Shown: positions 44,010 through 53,774, counted from the stretch's first letter. The stretch: DNA of 64,000 nt from Nitrospinaceae bacterium (GCA_021604505.1 BQJC01000004.1:234278-298277); one strand, 5' to 3'. Notes: generated from the sequence alone by a model not told the origin. Numbers and translations are program-made.

Positions 44010-44412
44010 AACACCATTTATCGCTTCTTTGTAAAGCCATCGAAATCAGGGCGGCGATAAGCACGAAGTTGTATTCGGCCCCGCCGTTGACGATATTGAA
44101 GCCATTCTTGCCCGTAGCCGTGGCGATCGCCACGATCATGGTAAAAATTAAGGGAATGGCCGCCAATCGCACCCACAGACCGGCAATCAGCGCCAACCCG
44201 CAAAAAAACTCGGCGCCTGCCGCCATATAGGCGTTGATCTCGGGAAAGGGGATTCCCAGCGATTGCAGATAGCCCGTGAATCCTTTAATGCCCGGTCCGC
44301 CAAAAGCGCCGAAAAGCTTCTGGCCTCCGTGATACACAAAAACCACTCCCACCATGACCCGTAAAATCAAAGCAGACAGGCCCGGATACGAGAAGTTGAG
44401 TTTGATGAACAT
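43999..44412 (-). CDS. DoxX-family membrane protein
   Basis: A 137-residue inner-membrane protein with four predicted helices (about 12-30, 52-75, 77-97, 108-127). It has the DoxX opening ALILRVMVGVVFVYHGGQKLFG and the later MAAGAEFFCGLALIAGLWVRLAAI. DoxX proteins are linked to redox and thiol stress in some bacteria, but many have no assigned task. It lies convergent to the acyltransferase gene. Confidence 0.88.
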   Translation of the reverse strand: MFIKLNFSYPGLSALILRVMVGVVFVYHGGQKLFGAFGGPGIKGFTGYLQSLGIPFPEINAYMAAGAEFFCGLALIAGLWVRLAAIPLIFTMIVAIATATGKNGFNIVNGGAEYNFVLIAALISMALQRSDKWCLKE

Positions 44413-44476
44413 GATCTAATCCCTTAGATAAGTTGAGACAAATGCCCCTGAAGTGTGGAGTTTTTGAAACCGCCGG

Positions 44477-45274
44477 TTACATTTCTTCGGCGATGATTGC
44501 TTTGAGCTTGGTTCTGAGGCGGAATACAGCTTTGGAATGAATTTGTGATACCCGGGATTCGGTGATACTTAAAACTTCGCCAATCTCCCGCATGGTGAGT
44601 TCTTCATAATAGTATAGCGAAATCATCAATTTTTCTTTTTCAGGAAGCTGGTCGATGGCCTTGGCAATGATTTCTTTCAGCTCAGTGAGCCTGAGTTGCG
44701 TCTGCGGGTCGGTGTCTCCTTTTCCGGCCAGGCAGTCTAAAAGACTCTGCTGTTCGCCGGTATCCTTGGCAATCCCAAGATCTTCGAGACTCAATACCGG
44801 CATGCTCCTCGTCTCGTTTAAAACATCGAAATAATCATCCATATCCATACCCATCTCGGCGGCAATTTCATCGTCTTCAGGGGGACGGCCCAGCTTGCTC
44901 TGCATCTTTTGCACGACGGCATCCAGGGAAGCGGCTTTTTGCCGGACCGACCGGGGCACCCAGTCCATGGAACGCAGTTCATCGAGAATCGCACCCCGAA
45001 CCCTGAATTCTGCGTAGGTTTTAAACTTCGCGCCACGTCCGGGATCGTACTTCTGAATCGCATCGATCAGACCCAGCACCCCGACGCTGATTAAATCATC
45101 GACTTCGATATGGGGAGGCAGGCGCATGGCGATGCGGTTGGCAACGTACTTGATCATGGGGCCGTACTCCCGGATAACTTCATCCCGGTTCTCAGAGGAA
45201 ATCTCGATTTCCGAAAACCCCTTCGGTTTTTCCGATCCACGTTGTTTGGCGATCACTTGTGATTTTTCAGCCAT
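44477..45274 (-). CDS. fliA: Flagellar sigma factor FliA (sigma-28)
   Basis: A 265-residue sigma factor with regions 2, 3 and 4 (about 30-100, 110-175, 200-262). Region 2 has REYGPMIKYVANRIAMRLPPHIEVDDLISVGVLGLIDAI; region 4 has YYYEELTMREIGEVLSITESRVSQIHSKA as the helix-turn-helix. It directs late flagellar and chemotaxis genes. It is the last gene of the flagellar cluster, with the 83-aa membrane protein and flhG upstream. Confidence 0.95.
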   Translation of the reverse strand: MAEKSQVIAKQRGSEKPKGFSEIEISSENRDEVIREYGPMIKYVANRIAMRLPPHIEVDDLISVGVLGLIDAIQKYDPGRGAKFKTYAEFRVRGAILDELRSMDWVPRSVRQKAASLDAVVQKMQSKLGRPPEDDEIAAEMGMDMDDYFDVLNETRSMPVLSLEDLGIAKDTGEQQSLLDCLAGKGDTDPQTQLRLTELKEIIAKAIDQLPEKEKLMISLYYYEELTMREIGEVLSITESRVSQIHSKAVFRLRTKLKAIIAEEM

Positions 45275-45295
45275 GCAAAAATTCTTTCATTACGT

Positions 45296-45547
45296 TCAAA
45301 CCGTTTCATCCAGAGGAGTTTCCTGCGACGAGGCTTCTTCTTCCTCTTTTACAGGTTCTTCCCCGGCTTTATCCATGATCAAAGAACCCAGCCCCCAGGC
45401 GATCGCGCCAAAGAGCAACGCGGCTTCGATTCCCCGGATGAATGCAGTGGTCATTCGCGACCCCGTCAGCAAACTGCCAAACATAAGAATTGCAAAGGAA
45501 AAAAGAGAAAAGGACACTGCCATTTTTTTGATTTGAAACTGCGTCAT
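45296..45547 (-). CDS. Small membrane protein in the flagellar cluster
   Basis: An 83-residue protein with two predicted helices (about 9-27 and 36-56) and an acidic tail (KEEEEASSQETPLDE). It overlaps the start region of the next gene by four bases with flhG upstream and lies 21 bases from fliA. No family is recognised. Its place suggests a role linked to flagellar placement or regulation, but this is only context. Confidence 0.65.
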   Translation of the reverse strand: MTQFQIKKMAVSFSLFSFAILMFGSLLTGSRMTTAFIRGIEAALLFGAIAWGLGSLIMDKAGEEPVKEEEEASSQETPLDETV

Positions 45548-46410
45548 TGGATTTGGAATGCACTTTTCCAGAAGAAGGGGCGGTCGCCCTCTCCCGTTTC
45601 CAGCCCTCTCTCATATTCGATTTTTTCCGATAGCTTCTGGATGCACTGGCTGAATTTGGAATAGGGGTACAAATCCATCACCGCCTTTTGCTGGCGAACT
45701 GCTTTGGGAACATCGGGGTCGGACAAAATAAAACCAAGGTACTCCAGGGAAATGTTTCTCAAAAACTTATCCGTCACCGCGGAAAGATTGCGGAATACCG
45801 CTTGCGCTTCTTTTTCCGAATTCACGGCGTTGATGATGAGCCGGAAATGTTTTTGAGCGTGCTTCTGGTGCAAAATTTTAATCAGAGCATACACATCCGT
45901 CAGGGAAGTGGGCTCTGTGGTGGCGACCAGGACGATTTCATGAGCGGCGCTGCAAAAATACGTGACATTGGCGGATATGCCCGCGCCGGTATCGAAAAGC
46001 AAAAAGTCATACCCAAGGCTGACCTTATCCAGCTCATCCATGAGTAACATCTTCTTTTCGCTTTCCAGCTGGGTCAGTTCCTGCAGGCCGTCGCCAGCAG
46101 GCAGAACCGATAGGTCCGCGGGCCCCTTGACCAGAATATCATCGATACTTTTTTCACCCGACAGGACATGGCCGATATGAAACTTGGGATACAGGCCGAG
46201 AAGAATGTCGATATTGTTCAGCCCCAGGTCGGCGTCGATGACTAACACCTTCTTACCTCTTTTTGAAAGTGCGTAAGCCAGGTTGGCGACAATGTTGGTC
46301 TTTCCAACACCTCCCTTACCGCTACTCACGGCCATCACCCTGAGTGCCGAATTTCTCATTTCATTCTGTGCAATTTTTTTTAACGTGGATGCCTGATCTC
46401 CAAAAGCCAA
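45544..46410 (-). CDS. flhG: MinD/ParA-like ATPase FlhG (YlxH)
   Basis: A 288-residue deviant-Walker-A ATPase: VSSGKGGVGKTNIVANLAYALS (about 29-50), VLVIDADLGLNNIDILLGL, and DTGAGIS. FlhG counts and places flagella with FlhF. The start has an N-terminal extension ahead of the P-loop, including the DQASTLKK segment used in FlhG to stimulate FlhF. It sits 27 bases downstream of flhF. Confidence 0.93.
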   Translation of the reverse strand: MAFGDQASTLKKIAQNEMRNSALRVMAVSSGKGGVGKTNIVANLAYALSKRGKKVLVIDADLGLNNIDILLGLYPKFHIGHVLSGEKSIDDILVKGPADLSVLPAGDGLQELTQLESEKKMLLMDELDKVSLGYDFLLFDTGAGISANVTYFCSAAHEIVLVATTEPTSLTDVYALIKILHQKHAQKHFRLIINAVNSEKEAQAVFRNLSAVTDKFLRNISLEYLGFILSDPDVPKAVRQQKAVMDLYPYSKFSQCIQKLSEKIEYERGLETGEGDRPFFWKSAFQIQ

Positions 46411-46437
46411 TTTTTCGCTCCTTAATCTAACTTGAAA

Positions 46438-47529
46438 TTAATTAAAAATCAATTTAATTACCTTCTCTTTATTGGCGACTTCGATGTCCTCCGGAACTTT
46501 TTGCCCGACAGCAAAATAAGAAAAAGGAATCCGCGTTCGCAAAGAAAAATTAATTAACGAACCAAAACTCACCGCTTCATCCATTTTAGTAAACAGGACC
46601 CGGTCGATTCCCAGCAGTGAAAACTGTTTCACCGCCTCCTGAAGAATTTTTTCCTGAGTTGTGAGGCTCAGCACCAGTTGCGTTTCCACACTTCCCAACG
46701 CATTGAGCATCACTTTTAATTGCCCGGAATAGGATTTGTCTTTATGGTTTCTCCCCATGGTGTCGATCAACAAAAGATCTTTGTCCTGGTGTTTGCGAAC
46801 GATGGCCTGCAGTTCTTTGCGGTTGCTCGCCGATTCAACCGGCACGCCCATGATTTCCCCATAAATTCTCAATTGATCGATCGCCCCGATCCGGTAGGTG
46901 TCGAGCGTCATCATCGCCACCTTTTTCTTTTGCCGCAGGGCATAATCGGCGGCCAGTTTTGCGATGGTGGTGGTTTTCCCGGCTCCCGTGGGCCCGACAA
47001 ACATCACCTTTTTGGTTCTTTTTCCGTCCAGCTTGATTGCTCCATCACAACGCAGAACGCGCTTCATCAGATCGACGATGGTTTGCCGCTCCGTCTGCGG
47101 ATCGCGAATTTCTTCAGGATTCTTTTTATTCGCCGTCTCAACGATTTTAGACGCCAGACGCTCGTTCAATCCCTCTTCCACCAGTCGGGAATACGTTTCC
47201 AACTGGTGGCTTTTCAGCCCCATGGATTGAGCCTTCTCGGTGCGGGTCAAAAGCGAAAATATCAGGCGCTTTAAATCAAGGTCATCCTCTTTTAATGAAA
47301 GAGGCGTTTCCTCTTGCCAGGGTGCGCCATTTATTATTGCCGGTTCTTTTTTCTCCGAGGGTTCAAAAGCCGCGGTGATTTCCACTTTGGCAACATTTTT
47401 CCCCTGCCCCAAAATCTCACCGGGACTTAAAGAGCGGGTGCTTAAAACCAGAGCATCCTCTCCAAGTTCTTTCTTCACCGTGGTCAAAGCCTCGGAATAG
47501 CTGGGCGCAAGGAATTTTCTAATTCGCAT
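46438..47529 (-). CDS. flhF: Flagellar biosynthesis GTPase FlhF (SRP family)
   Basis: A 363-residue SRP-type GTPase. A basic N-terminal region (about 1-110) is followed by an N/helical segment and the NG domain with G1 VGPTGAGKTTTIAKLAADYA (about 177-196), G3 DTMGRNHKD and G4-like TKMDEAVSFGS. It recruits early flagellar parts to the pole with FlhG. It overlaps flhA by 11 bases. Confidence 0.94.
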   Translation of the reverse strand: MRIRKFLAPSYSEALTTVKKELGEDALVLSTRSLSPGEILGQGKNVAKVEITAAFEPSEKKEPAIINGAPWQEETPLSLKEDDLDLKRLIFSLLTRTEKAQSMGLKSHQLETYSRLVEEGLNERLASKIVETANKKNPEEIRDPQTERQTIVDLMKRVLRCDGAIKLDGKRTKKVMFVGPTGAGKTTTIAKLAADYALRQKKKVAMMTLDTYRIGAIDQLRIYGEIMGVPVESASNRKELQAIVRKHQDKDLLLIDTMGRNHKDKSYSGQLKVMLNALGSVETQLVLSLTTQEKILQEAVKQFSLLGIDRVLFTKMDEAVSFGSLINFSLRTRIPFSYFAVGQKVPEDIEVANKEKVIKLIFN

Positions 47530-49606
47530 TGATATTCACCACCTGCAACGTTTTGATCTGAACCGACGGGGTCACTTCGCTGTGCGAGAGCACCACCAGA
47601 TCGGGTAAAAATCTTTCCGTGAATCGCCTGACATGCATACGAATGGCCGGAGAAGCCAACAGCACCGGGGACGATTCCAGTTTCGGCGCCAGAGTTTCCA
47701 TGGCTTCCTTCAACCGCGCCAGCAGTTTCTCGGCAATTCCCGGTTCCAGCGCCAGATAGGACGCCGTTTCCGTCCTCTGTATGGACCCTTCTATGATGTC
47801 CTCGACGCCGCGGTCCAGCGTCATGACCGCTAAAGTTCCGTCCTTCGCCTGATATTGTTTGGTGATGGGGCGCGCCAGCGCCTGGCGGACAAATTCGGTC
47901 AACAGATCCGTGTCCTGGGTCGAGGGAGCAAAATCCGCCAACTGCTCTAGGATGGTGCGAAGGTCCCTTATGGAAATTTGTTCTTTCAAAAGATTCTGCA
48001 ATACTTTCTGCACCTTGCCCAGAGTGAGTACATTGGGAATAAGCTCCTCCACCACCTTGGGGTTCGATTCCTTGAATTTATCCACGAGGGCCTGAGTTTC
48101 CTGACGGCCCAGCAGTTCGTGGCCATGCCTTTTGATCGTCTCCTTGATATGCGTGGTGATCACCGTGGCCGGGTCGACCACCGTGTACCCGGCCATCTGC
48201 GCTTCCTGCTTGGCGCTGACGGGAATCCACACCGCCGGCAGACCAAACGTCGGCTCTTGCGTTTTGATGCCTTCGATTTCCTTGTCTGTCGTCCCAGGGT
48301 TCATGGCCAAAAGGCGGCCCATCATGACGGCTCCACTCGCGACCTCCACTCCCTTGAGCACAATGGCGTAATCATTGGATTTCAATTGCAGATTATCGCG
48401 AATGTGCAAAGGAGGAACGATGAACCCCATCTCCAGGGCAAACTGCCTGCGGATGGATTTGATGCGCTCCAACAGCTCGCCATTGCGGTCCGCATCGACC
48501 AGGGGAATCAATTCATAACCCACTTCGAGCTCCATAACATCCAAAGGCAAGATGGACTCCACCCGCTCGGGAACGGGAGCCCGGGCTTCCTCGTCTATTT
48601 TTTTCAGTTTTTGCGTTTCCTTCGTCTGGATTTCCTTTAACCGGACAAATGCAATCGTCCCGGTAACCAGACTCAACAGAAAAAACGGAAAAGTTGGCAG
48701 TCCGGGAATCAAACCGAAAATAAACAAACATACGGACGCGATCACAAAAGCGTAGGGCTGATTGAGCAACTGCCCCATGAGTTCGAAAGGCAGGTTTTTG
48801 TCGGAAACCGCGCGCGTCACCACAAGGCCCGCCGCCGTCGAAATCACCAATGCCGGCAATTGCGAAACCAGACCGTCGCCAATGGTCAGAAGCGTGTAGT
48901 TCTGGGCCGCTTCCGCCACGCCCATACCGTTTTGAAGTACGCCGATACTGAACCCGCCGATGATATTGATCAGGGTGATCAATATTCCAGCAATAGCGTC
49001 TCCGCGAACGAACCGGATGGCACCGTCCATGGACCCGTAAAAATCGGCCTCCCTTTCCAAAGTCTGCCTGCGGTTGCGGGCATCCTGCTCGGTAATGATT
49101 CCTGCGTTCAAATCCGCATCGATGCTCATCTGTTTTCCGGGAATCGCATCGAGAGTAAAACGCGCCGCGACTTCCGATGTCCTGACCGAACCCTTGGTGA
49201 TGACGATGAAATTGATCATGACCAGGATGATAAAGATAACCGTCCCGACCACATAGTTCCCACCCACCACAAAGGAGCCGAAGGACTCGATGACCTGCCC
49301 CGCCGCATCTGGGCCCTCACTCCCATGCAATAAAATAACCCGGGTGGTGGCCACGTTGAGCGACAACCGTAACAGGGTCACGATCAGCAGAAGAGAGGGG
49401 AATATGGAAAACTCCAAAGGCGCCAACATGAAAATCGAGACCAGCAAAATGATGATGGCGAATGTAAGACTGAAGGAAAGCAGAATATCCAGGAAAAAAG
49501 TTGGAATCGGCATGACCATGACTGCCAGAATTCCCACCACCCCAACCGCGACGACCAATTCCTGCGGTCTCTCCTTGAATAGATTAAATGGATTTGACTG
49601 TGCCAT
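47519..49606 (-). CDS. flhA: Flagellar type III export apparatus protein FlhA
   Basis: A 695-residue inner-membrane protein: about eight hydrophobic segments (20-330), including the conserved FHIPEP-like core region SFTLDAIPGKQMSIDADLNAG (about 145-165), then a large cytoplasmic domain (from about 360) that forms the nonameric docking ring. It ends with FLPDLVVLSHSEVTPSVQIKTL. It is the export gate. It lies 57 bases downstream of flhB and overlaps flhF. Confidence 0.96.
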   Translation of the reverse strand: MAQSNPFNLFKERPQELVVAVGVVGILAVMVMPIPTFFLDILLSFSLTFAIIILLVSIFMLAPLEFSIFPSLLLIVTLLRLSLNVATTRVILLHGSEGPDAAGQVIESFGSFVVGGNYVVGTVIFIILVMINFIVITKGSVRTSEVAARFTLDAIPGKQMSIDADLNAGIITEQDARNRRQTLEREADFYGSMDGAIRFVRGDAIAGILITLINIIGGFSIGVLQNGMGVAEAAQNYTLLTIGDGLVSQLPALVISTAAGLVVTRAVSDKNLPFELMGQLLNQPYAFVIASVCLFIFGLIPGLPTFPFFLLSLVTGTIAFVRLKEIQTKETQKLKKIDEEARAPVPERVESILPLDVMELEVGYELIPLVDADRNGELLERIKSIRRQFALEMGFIVPPLHIRDNLQLKSNDYAIVLKGVEVASGAVMMGRLLAMNPGTTDKEIEGIKTQEPTFGLPAVWIPVSAKQEAQMAGYTVVDPATVITTHIKETIKRHGHELLGRQETQALVDKFKESNPKVVEELIPNVLTLGKVQKVLQNLLKEQISIRDLRTILEQLADFAPSTQDTDLLTEFVRQALARPITKQYQAKDGTLAVMTLDRGVEDIIEGSIQRTETASYLALEPGIAEKLLARLKEAMETLAPKLESSPVLLASPAIRMHVRRFTERFLPDLVVLSHSEVTPSVQIKTLQVVNINAN

Positions 49607-49663
49607 GCGTTAAATTTCCATATTCAGGTTAAGTGGTCTTAAATCCCAAAGAATCATCCGCCT

Positions 49664-50737
49664 TTACGGGGCGTTTTTTCCTTTCAAGCGGTACACATAG
49701 GCCAGGATTTCCGCCACCGCCTTGTACAGGCTGGCCGGAATCAATTGCCCGACTTCCACCGTACGGTGAAGAACTTGAGCCAGGGGTTTGTCTTCCACAA
49801 TGGGAACGTCGTTTTCCTCGGCGATGGTTCGAATTTTCTGGGCAATGGCTCCGGCCCCTTTCGCCACCAGAATGGGTGCCGCGTACTTATCGATATCGTA
49901 CTTGATGGCGATGGCAAGGTGCGTCGGGTTGGTCACCACCACATCCGCTTCCGGCACGGCGGACATCATCCGCCGGCGGGTCATTTCCATCTGAACCGTA
50001 CGGATTCTCTGTTTAACCTGTGGATTCCCATCCGTCTCTTTTCGTTCATCCTTGACCTCCTGCTTGGTCATGCGGAGGTTTTCCAAATAGGTGAACCTTT
50101 GAAACAGATAATCTATCAGAGCCAGGAAGATCATCACCAGCAGCACCTTGATCATGATTTCCAAAGACACTTGTCCCATGAACACCAGCGTTTGGCCCAC
50201 ATCGAAATGCACTAAAGGCGGAATCTCGTCCCAATGACTTTTTATGGTCTGATAGGAGATAATCGACACAATGGTGATCTTAAAAAGCGATTTGAAAAGC
50301 TCCATCAATGAGTTTTTCGAGAAAATTCTTCCAAACCCCTTGAGCGGGTTCAATTTATTAAATTTCGGGATCAAGGGATGCGTTGAAAATTTCAGTCCCC
50401 GGGTTTGAATGAGGTTGGAAATGATTCCCGCGATCATTATGGTAAAAAGAATCGGACTCAGAATGAAAAATGTGCTTTTCATGACCAGAACCAGGGCGTT
50501 GAACAATTCCTCCGTGGTCAATCGAAAGACGTGCGCCTCAGACAAGAGTCCGCGCCAGAGAGCCATCATTTTCAGCGGCCCCTGTTGCCCGACGGCATAA
50601 AGGGAAAGCACAGCGGCCAGCAGAATGAAAGACGAGGTCATTTCCTTGCTGAGGGCAAAGTTTCCCTTCTCTTCCGAATCCGCGATGCGTTTGGACGACG
50701 CTTCTTCTGTTTTCTGGTCTTTGTTTTCTTCGGCCAC
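49664..50737 (-). CDS. flhB: Flagellar export switch protein FlhB
   Basis: A 357-residue protein with four membrane helices (about 35-205) and a cytoplasmic domain containing the autocleavage site NPTH in VVTNPTHLAIAIKY (about 267-280). The N-terminal stretch EDQKTEEASSKRIADSEEKG and GFGRIFSKNSLMELFKSLFK are typical. It switches export from rod-hook to filament subunits. It is 25 bases downstream of fliR. Confidence 0.96.
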   Translation of the reverse strand: MAEENKDQKTEEASSKRIADSEEKGNFALSKEMTSSFILLAAVLSLYAVGQQGPLKMMALWRGLLSEAHVFRLTTEELFNALVLVMKSTFFILSPILFTIMIAGIISNLIQTRGLKFSTHPLIPKFNKLNPLKGFGRIFSKNSLMELFKSLFKITIVSIISYQTIKSHWDEIPPLVHFDVGQTLVFMGQVSLEIMIKVLLVMIFLALIDYLFQRFTYLENLRMTKQEVKDERKETDGNPQVKQRIRTVQMEMTRRRMMSAVPEADVVVTNPTHLAIAIKYDIDKYAAPILVAKGAGAIAQKIRTIAEENDVPIVEDKPLAQVLHRTVEVGQLIPASLYKAVAEILAYVYRLKGKNAP

Positions 50738-50762
50738 GTTTCTTTTTTATATTTAGAAAACG

Positions 50763-51539
50763 TTAAAAAGTCTGCATCAGCCCGGCCAATCGGGCAGGCA
50801 ACTGGGCGATCTGGTTTTGCAAAACCACGCTGAAAAACGGCATGGCCAACGCCACCATGACCAGTCCCACGCCGATTTGCAGGGGAAATCCAACAATAAA
50901 AACGTTCATCTGCGGTACGGTTCGCGCCACCAGCCCCAGCCCCACGCTCAGGAAAAACAAAATAGCCATGATGGGAGCCGCGATTTTAACCGCAACCAGA
51001 AACATCGATGAAAACGTTCGCAGAATAAACTCGGGAGTCACATTGGAAAAATCAACCTGGGACGGGTTGATCAAATCAAAACTCTGCACCACCGCGCCAA
51101 TAATAAAATGATGGGCATCGGTGGCCAAAAAAATCAGGATAGCGAGAATATTCTGAAATTGTGCGGTGACGGACACCTGTGCCTGAGTTTGCGGATCGAT
51201 CACGTTGACCACCCCGAATCCCATTTGAAAATCCACCACGGTTCCCGCCACCTGCACGGCGGTGAATATGAGCCGGACCGCAAACGCCAGCGAAAGACCG
51301 ATCGCCGCATCGGTCGCCAGATGAATCGCAAGATCGAACAATCCCCTGGGTTCCGCCAGGGGTTGGAATTTCACCATCGGAAAAATCAGGATGCTGAAAA
51401 CCAGAGCCAACCCGACTTTAAACCGCGACGGAACCTGAGGGCTCCCCAAAATGGGAGCAAACACAATGATCGCCATGACCCTGGAAAATACGAACAAAAA
51501 GGATTCAAGCTGAGAATAGTTGAAATTCAGGATGTCCAT
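50763..51539 (-). CDS. fliR: Flagellar export protein FliR
   Basis: A 258-residue membrane protein with about six helices and the FliR signature QVAGTVVDFQMGFGVVNVIDP (about 113-133). It forms the FliPQR export core with FliP and FliQ. The start abuts fliQ by one base (shared), so the two are coupled. Confidence 0.95.
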   Translation of the reverse strand: MDILNFNYSQLESFLFVFSRVMAIIVFAPILGSPQVPSRFKVGLALVFSILIFPMVKFQPLAEPRGLFDLAIHLATDAAIGLSLAFAVRLIFTAVQVAGTVVDFQMGFGVVNVIDPQTQAQVSVTAQFQNILAILIFLATDAHHFIIGAVVQSFDLINPSQVDFSNVTPEFILRTFSSMFLVAVKIAAPIMAILFFLSVGLGLVARTVPQMNVFIVGFPLQIGVGLVMVALAMPFFSVVLQNQIAQLPARLAGLMQTF

Positions 51540-51808
51540 TACTGGATAAATTCAGGGAAATTGATCAGAATATTCGACGTGAAGCTCATCATGGTCTGCA
51601 ACAGCCAGGGGAAGAAAAGGATCATCGCCAGAAACACCGCGAGGATCTTCGGGATAAAGGTCAGGGTCAATTCCTGAATGGAGGTGACTGCCTGAAAGAT
51701 GGACACCAAAAGACCCGTCACCAGACCAAAGCCCAGCATGGGAGCGGACAGCAACAAGGTGGTTTTCATGCTGTCCATCGCAAAATCGATGATGAATGCC
51801 TGGGTCAT
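51539..51808 (-). CDS. fliQ: Flagellar export protein FliQ
   Basis: An 89-residue protein with two membrane helices (about 15-37 and 50-73), with LVTGLLVSIFQAVTSIQELTLTFIPKI between and across them. It packs with FliP and FliR in the export gate. Its 3' end meets fliR, and fliP ends ten bases upstream. Confidence 0.95.
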   Translation of the reverse strand: MTQAFIIDFAMDSMKTTLLLSAPMLGFGLVTGLLVSIFQAVTSIQELTLTFIPKILAVFLAMILFFPWLLQTMMSFTSNILINFPEFIQ

Positions 51809-51818
51809 GTTTGCCTTT

Positions 51819-52583
51819 CTAGCCGAAACTTTTCATTAAAGATCCCACCGTCAAATACCAGCCGTCCACCATGACAAACAGCATCAGTTTGAACGGCAGG
51901 GATATCAACACCGGAGGGAGCATCATCATACCCATGGACAGTAAAATACTGGCGACCACCATATCCAGGATAAGAAACGGAATATAGATGAGAAACCCGA
52001 TCTGAAACGCGGTTTTTAATTCGCTGATGATAAAAGCCGGAATCAAAGTACTCATGGAAACATCCTCGGTGGTTTCCGGCCGGGTGCCGTCAACGAGATT
52101 GACGAACAGGGACAAATCTTTTTCCCGCGTTTGTTTGATCATGAACTTTTTCAGAGGAATCTCCGCCTGTTTTAGGGCATCTATCTGCGACATTTCCTCC
52201 GCAAGGAACGGTTGCAGGGCACGGGAATTGATTTCCGACCAAATGGGACTCATCACGAATAGCGTCAAAAACAATCCGAGGCCGATCAACACCTGTGTGG
52301 GCGGAGTTTGCTGGGTGCCCATGGCTTGCCGAAGGAAACTGAGCACAATGATGATTCTCGAAAATGCGGTTGTCATGATTAATATGGAAGGAGCAAGGGC
52401 TAAAACGGTGAGCAGGATTAGAATCTGAAGGGCGCTGGATATTTTTGAAGGTTCATCCACATCATCGATTCCCAGCTGAATGCTGGGAAACGGGATGGCC
52501 CACGCGTTAGAAACCGGCCACGCAAGTGTAAGCCCCAGAACAACGGCCAGTAAAAAAATAAACCACCGGTTTCTTTTTTTCAT
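51819..52583 (-). CDS. fliP: Flagellar export protein FliP
   Basis: A 254-residue protein with a signal peptide (about 1-27) and membrane helices at about 48-70, 89-110, 195-215 and 220-245. It shows TAFSRIIIVLSFLRQAMGTQQTPPTQVLIG and the late VASILLSMGMMMLPPVLISLPFKLMLFVMVDGW that mark FliP. It forms the export gate core. It overlaps fliO by four bases. Confidence 0.96.
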   Translation of the reverse strand: MKKRNRWFIFLLAVVLGLTLAWPVSNAWAIPFPSIQLGIDDVDEPSKISSALQILILLTVLALAPSILIMTTAFSRIIIVLSFLRQAMGTQQTPPTQVLIGLGLFLTLFVMSPIWSEINSRALQPFLAEEMSQIDALKQAEIPLKKFMIKQTREKDLSLFVNLVDGTRPETTEDVSMSTLIPAFIISELKTAFQIGFLIYIPFLILDMVVASILLSMGMMMLPPVLISLPFKLMLFVMVDGWYLTVGSLMKSFG

Positions 52584-53746
52584 AGCGTTTTGAGTTTTCC
52601 AAGGTTTTTCCGGATCATATCGGTCACCTCCTCAACCGTCTTTTCTTTTTCCGTAGGGGGGGATGAAAATTGTTTGAGATAGTTGGAAAAAGCGCCGCGC
52701 ATCGCAGAGGACTGGATTTGAGGTTCGGGATCATCGGTTTTGGGTGGTTTCCAGAACTTTCCCGCGTTGGCTTCCTTGCCGTTCGCTTTGATCTTTTCAA
52801 TTTTTTCCGGGTCCTGAATATGAGTGAGCAGGGTAATGTTGTCGTTTGAAATTCCCAATACCAGAATCTCGCCGGCCACTTCCACCAGGACAATATTTTT
52901 CTTCGGCCCCAAAAACCCCGTGCCCAATACCCGCACAAACTTTTCATTGCCTCCAAAAATAGAATTTTTCAGGACAAACTTTTTGAACAAATAAAAAATC
53001 AGAAACATGAGCGCTAAAACCAGCGCAAACATGCTGAACGTTTTCACAGTGACGGAAACCAGATCCAGGGGTCCCTCTGAACGACGGTCCTTGTTTTCTT
53101 CAAAACGAATGGAAGGGGTTGAGGCCATGTTTTGCTCAGCGGGTTCCAAAGGCTCTGGCGATTCGACAGCAACTTTGTCCAGGGTAAATGCCTGATGGTT
53201 TTCCTCCAGCAAACCGGGAGCGTTTGTCAGGACATTTTCATCAGGCAAGGAAGGGATCGGCTCTTCCTCTTCTTCGGGAAGATCCACCTTGCTTTTTGCC
53301 CTGGCCAGAAACTCACTGAGCACGTCCTCTTCCCTTTTGAAAATATGAAACACTAAGGATTTCCCCTGATCTTCCACCTGAAAATTTTCACGAAGATTAG
53401 GAAGTTTTTCACCCAGCACGAACTGCAAGCTGAGAGAGTCCCCGTTGACTTGCGATACATAAATTTGAGGAACCCGGGAATCTCCGGTGTAATAAAAACG
53501 TTTGGTGGGCCGGACAGAGGCTTTCGAGACCTCCAGTCGAACGGACTTGCTGTCGAAAACAGGTTTTCCAGGCTTTAAAACCGGTTTGTCAAATTCAAAC
53601 CGCACGGTCAATCCGCTTTCACTCACATCAGAGGAAACATCCTGCAATAAATTTTCTGCGGGAAAAGCCGCAAAGGTCACGCCCGGTAAAAAAGATGAAA
53701 TAAGGAAGACAAAACCCAACTTTAAATTTTTGAATTTTTCTTGCAT
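52580..53746 (-). CDS. fliO: FliO-type flagellar assembly protein with long periplasmic region
   Basis: A 388-residue protein. A signal peptide (about 1-26) is followed by a beta-rich AMIN-like periplasmic domain (about 35-155), a linker rich in Glu/Pro (160-225), one membrane helix (about 230-253) and the cytoplasmic FliO domain (255-315) with EKFVRVLGTGFLGPKKNIVLVEVAGEILVLGISND. Ordinary FliO is about 100-150 residues, so this form is large because of the N-terminal domain. It helps FliP assemble. It overlaps fliP by four bases; a 403-base gap separates it from fliN. Confidence 0.85.
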   Translation of the reverse strand: MQEKFKNLKLGFVFLISSFLPGVTFAAFPAENLLQDVSSDVSESGLTVRFEFDKPVLKPGKPVFDSKSVRLEVSKASVRPTKRFYYTGDSRVPQIYVSQVNGDSLSLQFVLGEKLPNLRENFQVEDQGKSLVFHIFKREEDVLSEFLARAKSKVDLPEEEEEPIPSLPDENVLTNAPGLLEENHQAFTLDKVAVESPEPLEPAEQNMASTPSIRFEENKDRRSEGPLDLVSVTVKTFSMFALVLALMFLIFYLFKKFVLKNSIFGGNEKFVRVLGTGFLGPKKNIVLVEVAGEILVLGISNDNITLLTHIQDPEKIEKIKANGKEANAGKFWKPPKTDDPEPQIQSSAMRGAFSNYLKQFSSPPTEKEKTVEEVTDMIRKNLGKLKTL

Positions 53747-53774
53747 GACCGGATGGCTATTGGCTTCAATAGAA

